In this document: piece after piece, positions 15,854 through 25,128 of the stretch | How positions within the stretch are numbered: the stretch's first letter is position 1 | Layout: each line of letters opens with the position of its first letter | Assembly: GCF_018129685.1 (NCBI RefSeq) | Contig: NZ_JAFCLG010000017.1 | Span: 1-64,000, forward strand | DNA from: Bradyrhizobium manausense | Lineage (GTDB): Bacteria; Pseudomonadota; Alphaproteobacteria; Rhizobiales; Xanthobacteraceae | DNA length: 64,000 nucleotides | Direction: 5' to 3' | The notes under the pieces: model-generated | Told to the model about the DNA's origin: nothing | Databases searched by the model: none | What the model saw: the letters and a program-made list of their open reading frames with translations, nothing else | Program-made: the position numbers and the translations under genes

Positions 15854-17092
15854 CTACTCCAAACTCTCCACCCGCCGCAGGCTGGGAAACAGCTTCATCC
15901 AGAACAGCGCCACCGCGACGGTCGCGACGCCGCCGAGCACCGCCGCCGGCATGGCGCCGAACAGGGCGGCCGTCACGCCGCTCTCGAACTGGCCGAGCTG
16001 GTTCGAGGCGTTGATGAAGAGGAAGTTGACCGCGCCGACGCGGCCGCGCATCTCGTCCGGCGTCGCGAGCTGCACCAGCGAGAAGCGGATCACGACGCTG
16101 ATCGTGTCGGCTGCGCCGAGAACGGCGAGTGACAGCACCGACAGCCACATCCAGGACGACAGCGCGAACACGATCGTGGCGATGCCGAACACGATCACCG
16201 CCTGGAACATGCGCAGGCCGACATGCCGCATGATCGAATGGCGCGCCAGGATCATGGTCATCAACAGCGCGCCGACGGCGGGCGCGGCACGCAGCACACC
16301 AAGCCCGATCGGGCCGGTCTGGAGGATATCGCGGGCATAGATCGGCAGCAGCGCGGTGACGCCGCCGAACAGCACCGCGAACAGGTCGAGCGAGATGGTG
16401 CCGAGGATCGCGGGATTGCTGCGGATGAAGCGGACGCCGGCGAAAATGTTGTCCTCGTCGGTGCCTTGCCTGGCGACCGACTGCGGACGCGACTGGATAA
16501 ACCCGGTCAGGACCATCCCAAAAATCCAGAACAGCAGCATCACGGCATAGGCCAGATGCGGCGCGATCGCATAGGCAAAACCGCCGAGCGCGGGCCCGGT
16601 AATGGTCGCCACCTGCGCCGCGCCGCTGGACACCGCCGTGGCGCGCTGGAGCGAGCCTTGCGGCGCGATCAGCGGCAACAGCGCTGCCGTGGTCGGGCTT
16701 TCGAAAGCGCCGGCAATGCCGAGCACGAAGGTCGCGATGAAAATCTGCACCTCGTTGACGAGGCCAAGATAGGTGATCGCGGCGAGATAAAGCGCGGTTG
16801 CGGCTTCGACCAGCTGGCAGAGCTGAACCACCCGCTTGCGCTCATAGCGGTCGGCGGCATGACCGGCGACGAAGACGAGCAGCGCGGTGGGCGCGAACTG
16901 CACCAGCCCGACCATGCCGAGGTCGAAGGCCGAGCCGGTGAGGTCGTAGATCTGCCAGCCGATCGCGACCGCCGCGATCTGGCTGGAAAAGCGCGACAGG
17001 CTGCGCGAGAGCAGGAAGAACAGGAAGGCGCGATGGCGGAGGAGCTCGCCGGCGGTGGCCGGCTGGTTCACTGAAACCGGCTCGTCTGGCAT
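15854..17092 (-). CDS. MFS transporter, EntS-like (DHA3 family)
   Basis: The protein of about 412 residues has 10-12 hydrophobic segments and resembles the enterobactin exporter EntS group: AFLFFLLSRSLSRFSSQIAAVAIGWQIYDLTGS-type first helix, then GHAADRYERKRVV as the loop 2-3 MFS motif, and LVQLATPDEMRGRVGAVNFLFIN in the C-half. It likely exports a small molecule from the inner membrane using the proton gradient. I start at ATG 17092 (MPDEPVSVNQ); earlier in-frame starts up to 17200 add unconserved sequence. No siderophore gene lies nearby, so the cargo is unknown. Confidence 0.83.
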   Translation of the reverse strand: MPDEPVSVNQPATAGELLRHRAFLFFLLSRSLSRFSSQIAAVAIGWQIYDLTGSAFDLGMVGLVQFAPTALLVFVAGHAADRYERKRVVQLCQLVEAATALYLAAITYLGLVNEVQIFIATFVLGIAGAFESPTTAALLPLIAPQGSLQRATAVSSGAAQVATITGPALGGFAYAIAPHLAYAVMLLFWIFGMVLTGFIQSRPQSVARQGTDEDNIFAGVRFIRSNPAILGTISLDLFAVLFGGVTALLPIYARDILQTGPIGLGVLRAAPAVGALLMTMILARHSIMRHVGLRMFQAVIVFGIATIVFALSSWMWLSVLSLAVLGAADTISVVIRFSLVQLATPDEMRGRVGAVNFLFINASNQLGQFESGVTAALFGAMPAAVLGGVATVAVALFWMKLFPSLRRVESLE

Positions 17093-17250
17093 CGCCTGTT
17101 CGGTCACGCTCGGATGGTCCGCCCCTGATATCGACGTGCCCCGCGTGGCTGACGCGGGCATGGATGTCAACAGCGGGGCAGCCAGCAGCATTCCCGGCAT
17201 TGCGTTTGCAACGCACGCGCGGCCATAATCATTGGGGCTTTGGGGACATC

Positions 17251-18501
17251 ATGCTGCGGCTGCAATCGACACTCGGCGTTTTCGCATTGCTGCTGATCGC
17301 CTTCGCGCTGGCGGAAAATCGCCGCGCGGTCTCGCTCCGCCAGGCGCTGATCGGCCTTCTCGTCACCTTCGTCACCGCGATCGTGCTGCTGAAGGTGCCT
17401 TTTGTGGCGCATGGCTTCGGCGCCATCAACGACGCGGTCGGCGCGATCTCGGCGGCCTCGCGCGCCGGCTCCTCCTTCGTGTTCGGCTATGTCGGCGGCG
17501 GCCCCCTGCCCTTCGAGCTGAAGGTGCCGGGCGCCGATTTCATTCTGGCGTTCCAGGCACTGCCGATCGTGCTCGTGATGAGCGTGCTGACGACGCTGCT
17601 GTTCTACTGGCGCGTGCTGCCGCCTGTTGTCCGCGGCATGGCCTGGCTGCTCGAGCGCACGTTGGGGGTCGGCGGTGCGGTCGGGCTCTCGACCGCCGCC
17701 AACATCTTCCTCGGCATGGTCGAGGCGCCGCTGTTCGTGCGGCCCTATCTGGCGCAGATGTCACGCAGCGAATTGTTCCTGGTGATGACCGGCGGCATGG
17801 CTGGAATCGCCGGCACCGTACTGGTGCTCTACGCGACGCTGCTGGCGCCGCTCATCCCCGACGCGGCCGCGCATTTCGTCATCGCTTCCGTGCTCGGCGC
17901 GCCGGCCGCCATCCTCGTCAGCCTGATCATGATCCCCGAGACCTCCGACAGGCGCACCGGCGGCGCGCTCGAGGATCCGGAGATGGAAATTGCCGGCACG
18001 ATGGATGCGATCGTGAAAGGCACGGGCGCCGGCATCGAGCTGCTGATCAACATCATCGCGATGCTGCTGGTGCTGGTCGCCCTCGTCTATCTCGCCAATG
18101 CGGTGCTGGGCCTGCTGCCTGATATTGGCGGCGCCGCGATCTCGCTGCAGCGTGTGCTGGGGCTGATCATGGCGCCGGTGTGCTGGCTGATGGGACTGCC
18201 CTGGGACCAGGCGATCACCGCGGGCAGCCTGATGGGTACCAAGACCGTGCTCAACGAGCTCGTCGCCTATGTCGACTTCTCGAAGCTGCCGCCCGATACG
18301 CTCGATCCGCGCTCACGCCTGATCATGCTCTATGCGATGTGCGGCTTCGCCAACTTCGCCAGCCTCGGCATCATGATCGGGGGCTTAGGGGTGATGGCGC
18401 CGGAGCGCCGTGAGGAGATCAACGCGCTCGGGCTGAAGTCGATCGTGTCGGGGACGCTGACGACGTGCCTGATGGGGGCGATCGTCGGGGTGTTGACGTA
18501 G
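17251..18501 (+). CDS. NupC/CNT-family concentrative nucleoside transporter
   Basis: The 416-residue membrane protein belongs to the CNT family, which imports nucleosides with protons or sodium. Marks are FVFGYVGGGPLPFE in the first half, GGAVGLSTAANIFLGMVEAPLFVRPYL in the middle (nucleoside-binding hairpin region) and MYAMCGFANFASLGIMIGGLG-type sequence near the end. ATG 17251 follows GGGGACATC. It is divergent from the MFS exporter, with 158 bases for both promoters. It may work with the salvage enzyme gpt elsewhere in the window, though there is no operon link. Confidence 0.88.
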   Translation: MLRLQSTLGVFALLLIAFALAENRRAVSLRQALIGLLVTFVTAIVLLKVPFVAHGFGAINDAVGAISAASRAGSSFVFGYVGGGPLPFELKVPGADFILAFQALPIVLVMSVLTTLLFYWRVLPPVVRGMAWLLERTLGVGGAVGLSTAANIFLGMVEAPLFVRPYLAQMSRSELFLVMTGGMAGIAGTVLVLYATLLAPLIPDAAAHFVIASVLGAPAAILVSLIMIPETSDRRTGGALEDPEMEIAGTMDAIVKGTGAGIELLINIIAMLLVLVALVYLANAVLGLLPDIGGAAISLQRVLGLIMAPVCWLMGLPWDQAITAGSLMGTKTVLNELVAYVDFSKLPPDTLDPRSRLIMLYAMCGFANFASLGIMIGGLGVMAPERREEINALGLKSIVSGTLTTCLMGAIVGVLT

Positions 18502-18510
18502 CTTCCCTTC

Positions 18511-18613
18511 GTCATTCCGGGGCGCGCGGAGCGCGAGCCCGGAATCCATTTCACCGCACGTGCTGCTGCCCGATGGATTCCGGGTTCGCGACCTCGTCGC
18601 GCCCCGGAATGAC
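18511..18613. repeat. Intergenic palindrome, family A (copy 5)
   Basis: GTCATTCCGGGGCGCG to CCCCGGAATGAC with inner arms CCCGGAATCCATTTC and GATGGATTCCGGG. It fills the gap between the convergent NupC and cupin genes and touches the cupin stop codon. Confidence 0.9.
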
Positions 18614-18614
18614 A

Positions 18615-19166
18615 TCAGGCCTTCAACTCCACGGTCCTGAATTCCGCCGGCAGGATCACCTCCAGCAGCTCCACGTCATCTGAGTAATCCAAAATCATGT
18701 GCTTGATCTTCGGCGGCTGGGTCCAGGCGCTGCCTTCGCGCATCATCGTCTCGCCTTGCCCGTCCATGTAGGTTTTCACCCAGCCCTTGAGCACATAGAC
18801 CATCTGGAACTCGACGTCGTGGAAGTGCAGCTTCGACACCTCGGCCGGATCGCAGGGGCCTTGCAGGCGGATCACGTGGGCTTGCGCGAGCCCGTGGCTT
18901 GCAGCGGCGATACCGAGATCGCGATATTTCGCGTAGGCGCGCAGGCCGTCGGCCTTGAAGTCTTCCTCGCGGTGATGGCTGATGGCGATGCGCTGCCTGC
19001 GACGTGCGGTTTTCTTCGCTGCGGCCTTGGCTGTTGTCGTGCGGGCCTTCGACTTCACGGCCTTACGTGCCGCAGAGCGCGCGGCAGGCTTAGTGCTGCT
19101 GCGCTTCTTCACCGCGGTCTGCGCTGCGCTGCGCGATTTTGTTTTCTTGCGTGTTGTCTTGGCCAT
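18615..19166 (-). CDS. Cupin-domain protein with histone H1-like Lys/Arg/Ala-rich N-terminal tail
   Basis: The 183-residue protein is a two-part fusion. Residues 1 to about 60 are almost only Lys, Arg, Ala, Ser and Thr (KTTRKKTKSRSAAQTAVKKR, then KKTARRRQR), like bacterial histone H1-type tails. Residues about 95-183 are a single cupin fold: KLHFHDVEFQMVYVLKGWV carries the His-rich metal motif and WTQPPKIKHMILDYSDDVELLEVILP closes the barrel. ATG 19166 has a strong Shine-Dalgarno sequence (GGGGAGG). The tail should bind DNA or RNA non-specifically; the cupin may sense a ligand. No function is known to me. Confidence 0.75.
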   Translation of the reverse strand: MAKTTRKKTKSRSAAQTAVKKRSSTKPAARSAARKAVKSKARTTTAKAAAKKTARRRQRIAISHHREEDFKADGLRAYAKYRDLGIAAASHGLAQAHVIRLQGPCDPAEVSKLHFHDVEFQMVYVLKGWVKTYMDGQGETMMREGSAWTQPPKIKHMILDYSDDVELLEVILPAEFRTVELKA

Positions 19167-19218
19167 GGGCCAGCCTCCCCTGTTGTTATGGGCGGAGGCT
19201 AGCACAGAACGAGATATC

Positions 19219-19314
19219 GTAGGGTGGGCAAAGCGGAGCGTGCCCACCTTCCACGTGCGATCGGGGAGAGATGGTGGGCACAGCGCGCAAAGCGCGCGCC
19301 TTTGCCCACCCTAC
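19219..19314. repeat. Intergenic palindrome, family B (copy 2)
   Basis: GTAGGGTGGGCAAAGCGG at the left and CCTTTGCCCACCCTAC at the right, with internal GTGCCCACC and GGTGGGCAC. It lies between the cupin and usg genes. Confidence 0.88.
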
Positions 19315-19330
19315 GAGGCCGGTGTTGTAT

Positions 19331-19618
19331 TCAATTCAACCGGAACACGCCGTCGACCGCGCGGAGCTCAGCCGGCTTGATCAGCTTGGAATGGGCGACC
19401 GTGACCGAGTGCAGCGGACCGTCGAGCTTCTCCTGCCAGAACACCAGGAAATCCTTCAGCGCCGGAAACTTCGGAAACATGTCGTAGTCCTGCCAGACGT
19501 AGGTCTGAAGCAGCGAGGGATGATCCGGCAACCGGTAGAGAATTTGTGCCGTCGTCAGCCCGTAACCCAGCAACTGCTTCCGAAAATCCTCGGAGACACT
19601 CCCAACCCGCAGTCCCAT
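19331..19618 (-). CDS. usg: Usg family protein
   Basis: The 95-residue protein matches the Usg family first described next to trp genes in Caulobacter: LLGYGLTTAQILYRLPDHP near residues 14-32, LLQTYVWQDYDMFPKFP, and PLHSVTVAHSKLIKPAE at the end. The function is unknown. ATG 19618 is preceded by AGGAGG at five bases, a strong reason for this start over the longer frame (19681). There is no trp gene in the window, so it is an orphan copy here. It is divergent from groES, 377 bases away. Confidence 0.85.
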   Translation of the reverse strand: MGLRVGSVSEDFRKQLLGYGLTTAQILYRLPDHPSLLQTYVWQDYDMFPKFPALKDFLVFWQEKLDGPLHSVTVAHSKLIKPAELRAVDGVFRLN

Positions 19619-19884
19619 GCCAACCTCCTTTGCAGGAGCGCATTCAGGAGTGGCTTGGCCGGTACGCTGCGCACGAGCCACCCGGTGGTGATACGCTCAC
19701 ATGAGAGAAATGTGACGCAAACTGACAACCCATCTCAAGCCTAAAAGTTTAACAAGTTGTTGAAATTCAATGCCTTAGCAGCAGACACCGCTCCGTGCTA
19801 ATACGGTCGCCAGGGCCGGTTAAGGATGGGAAAGCGATTCTGGCAGACAACACTTCCGAGTGCTTATTTTTCTGCTAGAAGCCC
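19619..19884. other. Region between usg and the groES promoter, no gene seen
   Basis: This AT-richer stretch upstream of usg and groES contains no convincing ORF. It should hold the usg promoter on the minus strand. I see no tRNA or repeat in it. Confidence 0.4.
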
Positions 19885-19913
19885 TTGTCCCCGCAAAAAT
19901 CCTGGCTTATCTC
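19885..19913 (+). promoter_or_regulatory. Putative sigma-70 promoter of groESL
   Basis: TTGTCC (19885-19890) and TATCTC (19908-19913) are separated by 17 bases. Transcription would start inside or just before the CIRCE element at 19926-19952, the usual arrangement for HrcA-repressed operons. Not experimentally shown. Confidence 0.5.
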
Positions 19914-19925
19914 AGCATGGCCCGC

Positions 19926-19952
19926 TTGGCACTCGCGGGCGAGGACTGCTAA
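19926..19952 (+). promoter_or_regulatory. CIRCE operator (HrcA-binding site) upstream of groES
   Basis: TTGGCACTC, nine bases, then GACTGCTAA. This matches the CIRCE consensus TTAGCACTC-N9-GAGTGCTAA with one mismatch in each arm. It lies between the promoter and groES. It implies repression by HrcA and induction by heat, as for several of the multiple Bradyrhizobium groESL operons. Confidence 0.82.
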
Positions 19953-19995
19953 CAATCTGAAATCATTAACCCGAGCAATTGCTTAGGAGGACTGC

Positions 19996-20310
19996 ATGAA
20001 CTTCCGTCCGCTTCACGACCGCGTCGTGGTCAAGCGCATCGACGCAGAAGAGAAGACCGCTGGCGGCATCATCATTCCCGACACGGCCAAGGAAAAGCCT
20101 TCGCAGGGTGAAGTCGTCGCTGTGGGTCCCGGTGGCCGCGACGAAGCCGGCAAGCTGATCCCGATCGACCTGAAGGTCGGCGACCGCGTGCTGTTCGGCA
20201 AGTGGTCCGGCACCGAGGTCAAGATCGACAATGTCGACCTGCTGATCATGAAGGAAAGCGACATCATGGGCGTCCTCGACGTCCCCGCTTCCAAGAAGAA
20301 GGCGGCCTAA
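19996..20310 (+). CDS. groS: Co-chaperonin GroES
   Basis: The 104-residue co-chaperonin caps GroEL. Visible are FRPLHDRVVVKRIDAEEKTAGGI with the mobile loop around residues 18-32, EVVAVGPGGRDE, and VGDRVLFGKWSGTEVKIDN. ATG 19996 has the Shine-Dalgarno sequence AGGAGG six bases before it. groEL starts 44 bases beyond the stop. Unlike groEL in this operon, groES has normal length and no insertion. Confidence 0.97.
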   Translation: MNFRPLHDRVVVKRIDAEEKTAGGIIIPDTAKEKPSQGEVVAVGPGGRDEAGKLIPIDLKVGDRVLFGKWSGTEVKIDNVDLLIMKESDIMGVLDVPASKKKAA

Positions 20311-20354
20311 TAGCCCCTCTCTCACCCAGCTCAAACCCTCAAGGAAAAATCCAG

Positions 20355-22304
<1,950 letters not shown>

Positions 22305-22327
22305 GTCCGATACCCTTCGAGAACTAC

Positions 22328-22360
22328 GAAACCCCGGCAGCGATGCCGGGGTTTTTGTTT
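22328..22360 (+). terminator. Rho-independent terminator of groESL
   Basis: AACCCCGGCA and TGCCGGGGTT pair around a GCGA loop and are followed by TTTGTTT. It lies 25 bases after the groEL stop. Confidence 0.93.
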
Positions 22361-22380
22361 GGGGGGATGAGATGCGGGCA

Positions 22381-22470
22381 CGTAGCCCGGATGGAGCGCA
22401 GCGCAATCCGGGGCAGTCTCTCCGCGGCGCCTTCGGCCCCGGATTACGCTTGCGCTCCATCCGGGCTACG
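22381..22470. repeat. Intergenic palindrome, family C
   Basis: CGTAGCCCGGATGGAGCGCA at the left and TGCGCTCCATCCGGGCTACG at the right form a 20-base near-perfect arm pair, with CAATCCGGG and CCCGGATTACG inside. It lies between the groEL terminator and lepB. Confidence 0.9.
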
Positions 22471-22480
22471 AGCGAAGACC

Positions 22481-23227
22481 TTACCCCACCTTCCCCAGCC
22501 GCTCCGCGCGCAGCTCGCCTCTGGAATCGAGCGACCAGAAGATCCGCGTCACCGTGCCGACGAGATTGTCCATGGGGACGAAGCCGATCGCCGACATCAT
22601 GCGGCTGTCGGTCGAATTGTCCCTGTTATCGCCGAGCGCGAAGAAGTGGCCAGGAGGCACGGTGTAGACGGGGGTATTGTCGAGGAAGCCGTTGTCGACG
22701 CAATCATAGGTGATGTAGCTCGCCCCGTTCGGCAACGTCTCGCGCCAGCGCTTGCCCCTGGTGCCGACGTCGCCGCCGCAGGCGGAGCCGGCGGTGACAT
22801 CCTTCAGCGCAACGCGCGCCACCGGCGTGTCGTTGATGAACAACTGCCCCTGTCGCATCTGGATGCGATCGCCGGGCAGTCCAACCACGCGCTTGATATA
22901 GTCGACCGTGGTGTCCTTCGGCGTCGTGAAAACGACGACATCGCCATAGGCGGGATCAGCTGCGAGGAAACGGCCGGTGATGAATGACGGCGCGAAGGGA
23001 ACCGAATAGCGCCCGTAGCCATAGGCGTATTTGGCAGCGAAGACGAAGTCGCCGACGACCAGCGTCGGGGTCATCGAGCTGGACGGAATGTTGAACGGCT
23101 GAAACAGCACGTAGCGAAACAGGATCACCGGCGACCACAGCACGGGGACGAGCAGGATCAGGATGACGATCGCCTTCCATTCGCTCGATTTGGCCCGCGG
23201 CCGGATAGTGTCCTGAAGCGTCGTCAT
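22481..23227 (-). CDS. lepB: Signal peptidase I
   Basis: The 248-residue inner-membrane protease removes signal peptides from exported proteins. One N-terminal membrane segment (AIVILILLVPVLWSPVILF, residues about 19-37) anchors it. The catalytic Ser51 is in NIPSSSMTPTLVVGD and the general-base Lys112 is in DYIKRVVGLPGDRI. The box E motif GHFFALGDNRDNSTDSR is near 195-211. It appears as a single gene here, without the lepA or rnc neighbours of the housekeeping copy, so it may be an extra paralogue. Confidence 0.93.
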   Translation of the reverse strand: MTTLQDTIRPRAKSSEWKAIVILILLVPVLWSPVILFRYVLFQPFNIPSSSMTPTLVVGDFVFAAKYAYGYGRYSVPFAPSFITGRFLAADPAYGDVVVFTTPKDTTVDYIKRVVGLPGDRIQMRQGQLFINDTPVARVALKDVTAGSACGGDVGTRGKRWRETLPNGASYITYDCVDNGFLDNTPVYTVPPGHFFALGDNRDNSTDSRMMSAIGFVPMDNLVGTVTRIFWSLDSRGELRAERLGKVG

Positions 23228-23499
23228 CGCCTGCCCTGCCCGATAGGTTGTGTGCCGAGATTAGCGCACGCGACAGGGCGCGCAATCCCGGTGCATTCGA
23301 TGATCTTGGTCGCACGGACGCGAAGGCACGTTCAGCGCAAACCACGGGGTGACGGACAGTTGAAGGTCGCCCGTGGGCGGCCCTTCGGTTTTCACGCGAT
23401 CTCGGGCGCCTTCAGGCGCACGAACCCGGTCAGGAGAGCATCGAGGCCTCGCCGCTGGAGGCGTGGAGATCGATGCGGCCGACCTTCTCGACCAGCCGC
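23228..23499. other. Spacer between lepB and LysR gene, possible degenerate coding sequence
   Basis: No convincing gene. On the minus strand, short frames such as VEKVGRIDLHASSGEA (near 23500-23440) look vaguely coding but end at stops and resemble nothing I know. Otherwise unremarkable. Confidence 0.3.
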
Positions 23500-24333
23500 T
23501 CAAGCACGCGCCATCTCCTGAAAACACGCCCTCACCCAGTCGATCGTCACCCGCGTTGCGGCGTCGCGCTTGAGATGATTTTGCACGAGCAGCCAGGCGT
23601 CGCGGCGCTTCGGCAGCAGCGTGGCGCGCAGGCGGCGATCGCCGAGCAGATCCGCGCAAACATACTCCGGCAACACCCCGGCGGCCCGATGCGCGCGGAT
23701 CAGATTGCGGATGACACGGACGTTGTCGGTGATGCATCGCGTGCGGACTTTCCTGGTGCGCAGGAATTGCATCTCTGGAATGGCACCGAGCTCGTCCGGA
23801 TAGGCACAGAGCATCGGCTCGCCTTCGGTCGCAGCAGGCTCGACATAATAGAGCTTGATGTCGCCGAGCCTCGAGATCGCAAAGTCGCCCTTGTCGGGCT
23901 TGCGCAGGCGGATGGCGAGATCGGCCTCCCAGCGCGAGAATTTGACGTTCTCGCTCGAGGTGAGGAATTGCAGCGTCAGGCCGGGATGAGCCCGCAGGAA
24001 GTCGCTCGCGCGCGGCGACAGCACCGCCTCGGCAACCGTGTTGGTGGAGGCGATGCGCAGACGTCCCACTGGACCGGCCAGGCTCTCGCCAACGCGGCCG
24101 ATCTCGGCCGCATGCGCCGCCATCGCCTCGACATGCGCCAGCACCGCCTCGCATTGCCGCGTCGGCCTGCGGACACCGTCGGCGGCCTCGAACAGGCGCA
24201 AGCCCAGTGCACGCTCGATGCGCGAGAGCCTGCGCCCAACCGTGGTCTCGTCAATGCGCAGCCGCGTGCTGGCGCCGGCATAGGTGCCCTCGTCCCTGAC
24301 GGCGGCGATGATGCGCAGATCGTCCCAGTTCAT
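23500..24333 (-). CDS. LysR-family transcriptional regulator
   Basis: The 277-residue protein has the LysR helix-turn-helix in residues about 1-60 (MNWDDLRIIAAVRDEGTYAG, then TTVGRRLSRIERALG) and a LysR substrate-binding domain after about 90 (GRLRIASTNTVAEAVLSP). Length is slightly below the usual 300. It is divergent from the isochorismatase-like hydrolase gene (130 bases apart), the standard layout for a LysR regulator and its target, so it probably controls that gene. The inducer is unknown. Confidence 0.88.
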   Translation of the reverse strand: MNWDDLRIIAAVRDEGTYAGASTRLRIDETTVGRRLSRIERALGLRLFEAADGVRRPTRQCEAVLAHVEAMAAHAAEIGRVGESLAGPVGRLRIASTNTVAEAVLSPRASDFLRAHPGLTLQFLTSSENVKFSRWEADLAIRLRKPDKGDFAISRLGDIKLYYVEPAATEGEPMLCAYPDELGAIPEMQFLRTRKVRTRCITDNVRVIRNLIRAHRAAGVLPEYVCADLLGDRRLRATLLPKRRDAWLLVQNHLKRDAATRVTIDWVRACFQEMARA

Positions 24334-24463
24334 GCCGTCAGGCTATACCGGCCAAACGCTGCCTGCAATATCGCAGCCACCCGCTGCAATATCCCTGCAT
24401 ATCGGCAGGCCATCCCGGAGCTATGCTTCCTTCTCATTTCGCCTTCCGGAGATTCCAAAGACC

Positions 24464-25057
24464 ATGACGACCGCAAAGACCCTGCTGCAACTCGCTGGTG
24501 CCGACCTCAATCCGCCCCGCCTTGCCGACGCCGCACTGGTGCTGATCGACATCCAGAACGAATATCTCGCGGGCCCCCTCGCTTTGCCCGACGCCAGGCC
24601 CGCGATCGCGCGGGCGGCTGCGCTGCTGGCGCGGGCGCGCGAGGCCGGATCCGCGATCATCCATATCGCCCATCGCGGCAAGCCGGGCAGCCTGTTCGAT
24701 CGCAGCGCCGCGCGCGGCGCGATCGTCGCCGAACTCACGCCCCGTGCCGGCGAGCTGGTGATCGAGAAGGAGCTCCCCAATGCGTTTGCCGGCACCGATC
24801 TCAAGGCGCGCCTGAACGCCACCGACCTTGAGAACATCGTGCTGGCCGGTTTCATGACGCATATGTGCGTCTCCTCCACCGCGCGCGCCGCACTCGATCT
24901 CGGCTTTCGCACCACTGTCGATGCCGATGCCTGCGCCACGCGCGACCTGCCAGACGGACGCGACGGCACGCTCGACGCCCGGACCATCCACGAGGTTGCC
25001 CTCGCCGAGCTATCCGACCGCTTCGCGATCATCGCGCGCGGCGATGCGCTGAGATAA
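24464..25057 (+). CDS. Isochorismatase-like cysteine hydrolase
   Basis: The 197-residue protein belongs to the isochorismatase/nicotinamidase superfamily. The Asp-Lys-Cys triad is visible: Asp29 in LVLIDIQNEY, Lys102 in VIEKELPNAF and Cys135 in AGFMTHMCVSSTARAA. Substrates in the family include nicotinamide, N-carbamoyl compounds and isochorismate; the motif alone does not decide. ATG 24464 agrees with the family start, though the GGAG upstream is a little far (12 bases). The divergent LysR gene is its probable regulator. Confidence 0.86.
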   Translation: MTTAKTLLQLAGADLNPPRLADAALVLIDIQNEYLAGPLALPDARPAIARAAALLARAREAGSAIIHIAHRGKPGSLFDRSAARGAIVAELTPRAGELVIEKELPNAFAGTDLKARLNATDLENIVLAGFMTHMCVSSTARAALDLGFRTTVDADACATRDLPDGRDGTLDARTIHEVALAELSDRFAIIARGDALR

Positions 25058-25128
25058 CGGAGCAAGGCGATGCTGCAACTCGCCACCGAAATGGCGCTGC
25101 GCAAGACGGTTGCGGCGTAAAGCGCGGG

